This document shows, in pieces, positions 6,101 through 8,768 of a DNA stretch of 8,768 nucleotides (within the stretch, counting starts at the first letter, position 1; every line of letters begins with the position of its first letter). Made by a program: the position numbers and the translations under genes. The notes beneath the pieces were generated by a model. The model worked only from the letters and a program-made list of their open reading frames with translations, was not told where the DNA came from and ran no database searches. The stretch lies in contig JAGUXG010000012.1 of assembly GCA_020061965.1 (NCBI GenBank), positions 1 through 8,768 on the forward strand, in the 5' to 3' direction. Origin of the DNA: a bacterium (lineage in GTDB: Bacteria > UBA9089 > UBA9088 > JAGUXG01).

Positions 6101-8767
6101 TACCCCTCTATCCACCATTAAAGCTGAATAAAGTCTGGCACCAGCAGGGAGCTTATATTTCCACTTAAGACTCCCAGTAAACTTGTCAATAGCATAGACA
6201 TTTCCAGCATCATCCCCTAAATAGAGAGAGTTGCCAGATATAGCCGGAGAAGAATAAAGATTACCTTCTATATCATTATATACCCATAATATCTCTCCAT
6301 CCTCTGCGCTCAAGGCATATATCTTCTCTTCATTACCTAAGACAAAATAGACTATGCCAGAAGATACAGCCGGTGACAGAATAGGAGAGCTTCCAATCTG
6401 CTTCTCCCACAACTTAATTGTGCCGTTATAGCCATAGACCTTGCCATACTCATCTCCAAAATAGGCTCTATACCCAACAAGGGAAGGTGCGGAAGAGATA
6501 TTTGCTGTGGTTATTGTCGCAATGGTTCCTCCATTTAGTCCATCATACCTCAAAAGACCCTTGCCCATAGCAGCGACATAGAGCTTTTGGTTGCCTACCA
6601 CAGGCGGATATAGCTTCCCACCAAGCTTATCAGAACGCCAGATATGACCCAAGTTGTAAGAGGCAAAGAACTCACTGGGGTTATAACCTGAATTGGAAAG
6701 GTCAAAGCCTGTCATAGGCCATTCATTAGAGGTAGAATTATAGGGTGTGGTGATTGGATTTGAGATAGAGACTGTTGTAGATGTATCTTTGTTTCCAATG
6801 GTAGCCTTAACCTCTATCCTTTCTCCAAAAGATACAGACTCCTTCACCATAGCAGTGAAACTGACAGTGCCACTCTTACCAAAGGTTAATGTGCCTACAT
6901 TCCAGGTGATTGAGTTGGTTATAGTCCCTCCTTCAGACGGCGTGATACTCCCTAAGTAATCACCTTCATTTACCACAACCTTCGCATCATAAGCAGTTGC
7001 ATTGCCTCTATTCTCATAGAAGATATCGTATTTCACAAACCACCCTGCAGAGACCGAGCCTACAGGCTTTGATTTTGTTATTGTACCGTAAAAACTTGGT
7101 GTTGAAATGATATAAGCCGAAACAGAACTTGTAATAGATTCTTGCACCTCTGCACACTTCATACTCACCTTATTAGTAATAATCGTTCCATCATCAATCC
7201 TTTCATTTATCTTCAAATTTAAGGTTATTGTCTGTTGAGTTACTTGTGGCAGATTTTGTATTATCCATTTAATATAAGCAACCCCTGGTGGTGGATTAAC
7301 CATCCAACTTACACCATCCTTACTATAGAGTTTGAGAGAGACATCTGGTATTGCCTTGTCATCAATATGGGTTGTTGTCATAGTTGGCAGTGTATCAAGT
7401 ATTTCAACCTGTGTTGCCTTATTTGCATTTGTATTGTAGCTGATAGTATAGCTTAATGTTCCTCTTGGTCTTATATCAGCAATAGGCGACATAAGTATCT
7501 TTTTAATCTCAAGGATTGGTTTAGAAGATACCTGGACTGGAACACTTGCTGTTCCTCCTGCTCCTTCTTTTGTTGTAATGGTTGCCACATTAATAATCGT
7601 TGACTCATTCTGTACCTTGCTGTCAACTGTAACAGAAAACCCTACATTTCCTGAGGAGTCCTTTGGCAAATTGGGAAATCTCCACCGTATCTGTCTTGGA
7701 GATAGAATCTGATGGCTGAACCAGTATATCCCATTCTGACTATACTCAATAGTTGCGCCTGTTCCATAAGCAGAGTTTAGAATGTAAGATACAGAACCAG
7801 GCAGGCTGTCTATTATAACCGCATCTGTCACAAGATTTTTTGAGATATGGTATGATAGTGTATAGGTTAAAGTTGCTCCTGGCTGGACATAGTTAGATCC
7901 AATAACAACTGACTTGGCAAATGTGATAGCTGGTAATGTCTTCACAACAACAACTACTTGGTTTGAGGCCACATCAGAAACCCCTTCTGCAAGTATTCTG
8001 GCTGAGTTTGTAATTACCGTACCATCAGATAGATCATCATTTGTTTTTATGGTCAAGGTGCAGATGCCAGAAGATGTAGCTGATACATTGCCAAGTTTCC
8101 ATCTAATATGGGTTATTGGACTGTAGTATGGGTTGTTGTCATAAATTATTCCACCATCGTGAGAATAAGTGACAGAACCTTTTGGCTCTGCAGAAAGATA
8201 GGTTGTATCTGTCGGGATTTGGTCTATTATCTCAACATTATTTGCCTCTGCACAAGCATTTCTCCATGATAATGTGTAGGTAATTGTCCCACCTGAACTC
8301 ACAGTCCCTATACCTACTGATTTTGTCAAAGATAGAACAGGCTTTGAAGAGACCTTTGTCTCCCAAGTGGAAGTAGCTATGTCTTTATCAACATCTGTCA
8401 TTGTGCCTGTATTCTTAATGATTGTCCCATCCGAAAGCTCTGATTTTACCTTGGTGATAAGAGAGACAGAACCAGATGCGTTATTAGCCAGGTCTCCCAG
8501 ATACCACTTGATGTATCTAACAGGCGATGTTTCATATCTATGCCAACTTACTCCATCTGTTCCATAATAAGTCATCCCTGCTCCTTGATTACTCAGGTAA
8601 GAGACATTATCTGGAATCCTATCTATAATCTCAGCACCCTTTATCCCTTTTCGTAAGACTGAGTAGCTCAGGGTATAGGTTAGGGTTGCACCTGGGGTTA
8701 TGGCTGAAGGGGCTACCTTAGTCAGGGTCAGCCTTGGAATGGCTGAGACCTTGACAGAGGCTGAAGA
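2861..8767 (-). CDS. Giant secreted surface protein: DUF11 repeats, PQQ-like propeller, FN3-like, C-terminal sorting domain (N-terminus outside window)
   Basis: The frame is open to the right edge, giving 1968 visible residues; the methionine at 8575 is internal, since the 64 residues before it form the first half of a DUF11 repeat. Numbering from the first complete codon at 8767, the order is: DUF11-type repeats at about 11-141, 143-277, 278-415, 416-555 and 556-680; an eight-bladed PQQ-like propeller at 681-1027; DUF11-type repeats at 1028-1146, 1147-1282, 1283-1407 and 1408-1629, the last with a roughly 90-residue insert; an acidic linker at 1634-1664; an FN3-like domain at 1665-1738; a ZU5-like domain at 1739-1876; and a FlgD-Ig/type IX-like sorting domain at 1879-1968. 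DUF11 hallmarks recur: 'TLTYTLSY', 'xIIDxLP', 'WxLGNL', 'DGTIITN'. No membrane anchor or enzyme active site is visible. It is most likely an exported cell-surface or adhesive protein, with the signal peptide beyond the window. The stop is TAA at 2863-2861. A PorV-family gene lies downstream on the same strand. Confidence 0.9.
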   Translation of the reverse strand, partial: SSASVKVSAIPRLTLTKVAPSAITPGATLTYTLSYSVLRKGIKGAEIIDRIPDNVSYLSNQGAGMTYYGTDGVSWHRYETSPVRYIKWYLGDLANNASGSVSLITKVKSELSDGTIIKNTGTMTDVDKDIATSTWETKVSSKPVLSLTKSVGIGTVSSGGTITYTLSWRNACAEANNVEIIDQIPTDTTYLSAEPKGSVTYSHDGGIIYDNNPYYSPITHIRWKLGNVSATSSGICTLTIKTNDDLSDGTVITNSARILAEGVSDVASNQVVVVVKTLPAITFAKSVVIGSNYVQPGATLTYTLSYHISKNLVTDAVIIDSLPGSVSYILNSAYGTGATIEYSQNGIYWFSHQILSPRQIRWRFPNLPKDSSGNVGFSVTVDSKVQNESTIINVATITTKEGAGGTASVPVQVSSKPILEIKKILMSPIADIRPRGTLSYTISYNTNANKATQVEILDTLPTMTTTHIDDKAIPDVSLKLYSKDGVSWMVNPPPGVAYIKWIIQNLPQVTQQTITLNLKINERIDDGTIITNKVSMKCAEVQESITSSVSAYIISTPSFYGTITKSKPVGSVSAGWFVKYDIFYENRGNATAYDAKVVVNEGDYLGSITPSEGGTITNSITWNVGTLTFGKSGTVSFTAMVKESVSFGERIEVKATIGNKDTSTTVSISNPITTPYNSTSNEWPMTGFDLSNSGYNPSEFFASYNLGHIWRSDKLGGKLYPPVVGNQKLYVAAMGKGLLRYDGLNGGTIATITTANISSAPSLVGYRAYFGDEYGKVYGYNGTIKLWEKQIGSSPILSPAVSSGIVYFVLGNEEKIYALSAEDGEILWVYNDIEGNLYSSPAISGNSLYLGDDAGNVYAIDKFTGSLKWKYKLPAGARLYSALMVDRGVVYAGSRDGKLYRINSTGTGATHSIVIDVQSPINPTPAIFNNTIYFGVDNGRVYGIDIMGTASRELWSFPTGGPIKGQVAIADNLVFVASADGYIYGLNAINGGKEWSYNIGKSQSSPAIANGRVYIASEDRVWIFGPSSNLTITMENNPREQSPVAPNGTIGYTICYENIGEENATDVKVVAYLDSKLSVVDAGGGVVSLGTISWNIGSVYSGEKKYLSFSSKVTGAGSGATITCSATIESKEAPSVKSNETRNIVGYDANLYCLVNVDKATIGCGETLEFTCSYENTGDVSAYDVRIKASYPANTNYEKNSTWKDGSPLTDINGESPLFSGLLVGEVKAKAKGNIKFKTKVNLSTLNGTQIQSWATFTYRSYYGIWGTTTRFAISTVIAPQLLATETVTSPTMRLQGRARPGDIVGYTINYENKGSAPVSNLIIKDVLNSNLMVDTSTISNGGIYDKIFHNISWSLGNLGTGTKGSITFSAKVASPLANGTIIANQAYIESNEVLQKQILCATLTIDSGPNLSNSTKDVSPNTDVGYGAYLLWTIRVKNDGDTWADSVVIRDALPFGLSVDTARSAKEIDVNINNADGWSQFDNGVVNGWIKIKTNFGEYTSKPINNPNYPTINALLNEINKSSAKVNITYIDKRFELKVSGGYIKELLEGGTNPFFTASYIPKGVYCTGDTFSNNIIVWNIGSIPSLGSRDITLGGQVLTDTGEIINYATITTKGLETVTVASIPIGVMGTTPVLSGLPVEDADEGSVEDEISGDADADTDGNYRVWLPRADGILYYEIQERVGTGTWNTLSNTISPSDEWYSISGRTNGLYYYRVRSKNIAGWGGYKTSDGIRVVDFYKVVEPNKDYVVGSSTFSVAIPKEAFSGSVTFTYENKMTVETRQAMPPIRHILSGSIYEILALTPSGIPTQPAKELVLILPYNDPDPKNEEDDLSYRIYQLTQDGWRLVEGPQITYPAQDRVECRISHLSIYAVGNPVGLELGGVIVRPNPFKSNKHTTIKFENLNGCVKISIFNLSGELVFKKEDVFGTQWTWDLKNNSGEMVASGVYFAVIEDRTGDKIVRRFAVIK
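3140..3775 (-). other. FN3-like domain followed by ZU5-like beta domain
   Basis: The first part (3554-3775) has fibronectin type III landmarks: 'LYYEIQERVGTGTWNTL' and 'TNGLYYYRVRSKNIAGWGGY'. The second (3140-3553) begins 'SSTFSVAIPKEAFSGSVTFTY' and ends 'WRLVEGP...VECRISHLSIYAVGN'. This 'v-IPkxAf-G-VT' opening and 'HxSxYAV' ending are typical of ZU5-like stalk modules that precede C-terminal anchoring domains in large surface proteins. The FN3 call is firmer than the ZU5 call. Confidence 0.55.
3881..5686 (-). other. C-terminal DUF11 repeat block, class with 'YENxG' signature
   Basis: Four repeats (5330-5686, 4922-5329, 4547-4921, 3881-4546). They use 'GYTICYENIGEENATDVKV', 'FTCSYENTGDVSAYDVRI', 'GYTINYENKGSAPVSNLII' and 'LLWTIRVKNDGDTWADSVVI', followed by 'ISWNIGSV' or 'ISWSLGNL' strands. 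This is the more classical DUF11 / CARDB-like pattern. The repeat just before the propeller (6728-7102, 'YDIFYENRGNATAYDAKVV') belongs to the same class. Confidence 0.72.
4106..4375 (-). other. Insert in the last DUF11 repeat resembling a flagellar hook 'IN' motif
   Basis: About 90 residues (visible-protein residues 1465-1554) interrupt the repeat between 'ALPFGLSVDTAR' and 'FTASYIPKGVYCTG'. The core reads 'NGWIKIKTNFGEYT...' then 'TINALLNEINKSSAKVNITY' then 'DKRFELKVSGG'. That order (short strand pair, 'sLndLlneINxSxAxVxxxYd', then 'DrfxLxs') is the pattern of the IN motif in FliD, FlgK and flagellin-like proteins. It is a pattern match by eye and may instead be a convergent beta-alpha-beta insert. 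Confidence 0.45.
5687..6727 (-). other. PQQ-like (PQQ_2 type) beta-propeller domain, eight blades
   Basis: Residues 681-1027 of the visible protein. The domain opens with 'EWPMTGFDLSNSGYNP', the typical first strand of PQQ-like propellers. Eight repeats of about 35-45 residues follow with the blade pattern '(S)SPAIxxGxLYxGxxxGxVYAIDxxTGxxxWxY'; the clearest are 'SSPAISGNSLYLGDDAGNVY' and 'QVAIADNLVFVASADGYIY'. The last half blade ('SSPAIANGRVYIASEDRVWIFG') can pair with the opening strand to close the ring. There is no sign of a dehydrogenase PQQ or metal site, so a binding or structural role is more likely than catalysis. Confidence 0.83.
7103..8767 (-). other. N-terminal DUF11 repeat block, class with 'YSxDGxxW...IxW' signature
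   Basis: Four consecutive repeats of about 135 residues (7523-7936 is the third; the first is cut by the window edge). Each begins with a conserved strand pair (LTLTK..., PGATLTYTLSY), then 'EIIDxIP', then a distinctive middle: 'YYGTDGVSWHRYETSPVRYIKW', 'YSHDGGIIY..ITHIRWKLGN', 'YSQNGIYWFS..RQIRWRF' and 'YSKDGVSWMV..AYIKWII'. Each ends with 'DGTIITN'-like and 'VSSKPxL' linkers. The middle motif is absent from the repeats on the other side of the propeller. Confidence 0.75.
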
Positions 8768-8768
8768 T

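Noticed and set aside
2861..8767. Possible frameshift or gene boundary within the giant gene
   Set aside because: The frame is continuous from the right edge to 2861, and domain boundaries follow one another without stops or gaps.
3881..8767. Near-identical DNA repeats that might mark assembly collapse or recent duplication
   Set aside because: The DUF11 repeats are similar only at protein level; by eye no long near-identical DNA copies were found.

Overview
The window looks like a piece of chromosome from an uncultured, didermic (outer-membrane) bacterium of moderate to low G+C. The standard genetic code and ordinary Shine-Dalgarno sites fit throughout. A PorV/PorQ-family outer-membrane protein, a giant DUF11-repeat surface protein with a FlgD-Ig/type IX-like C-terminal tail, and a HEPN/nucleotidyltransferase remnant is a mix common in metagenome-derived candidate phyla. 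That placement is inference; there is no phylogenetic marker here.

Layout: on the + strand, 1-249 is the C-terminal end of a protein that looks like a membrane glycosyltransferase. It is followed after 9 bases by a complete 443-residue GT-C (GT39/PMT-like) membrane glycosyltransferase (259-1590). Everything else is on the - strand and converges on it. Reading in the - direction from the right edge: a giant secreted multidomain protein (8767-2861, N-terminus outside the window); a short intergenic repeat with inverted and tandem parts (2801-2848); remnants of a HEPN gene (2783-2598) and of its nucleotidyltransferase (MNT) partner (2625-2527), both lacking their catalytic parts; and finally a PorV/PorQ-family beta-barrel protein (2525-1617).

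The giant protein has at least nine DUF11-type beta-sandwich repeats, split into two sequence classes by an eight-bladed PQQ-like propeller. The last DUF11 repeat carries an insert resembling the flagellar hook 'IN' motif. After it come an acidic DxDxDG linker, an FN3-like domain, a ZU5-like beta domain and a C-terminal PNPF...GVYF type sorting/FlgD-Ig domain. In characterised type IX secretion, PorV binds such C-terminal domains at the outer membrane, so the pairing of this protein with a PorV-family gene 335 bases downstream on the same strand is the functional theme of the window. The degraded HEPN-MNT module lies between the two. No RNA genes, CRISPR arrays, transposases or convincing intrinsic terminators were seen. 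No stretch over 300 bases is unexplained: 2526-2860 holds the HEPN/MNT remnants and the repeat.
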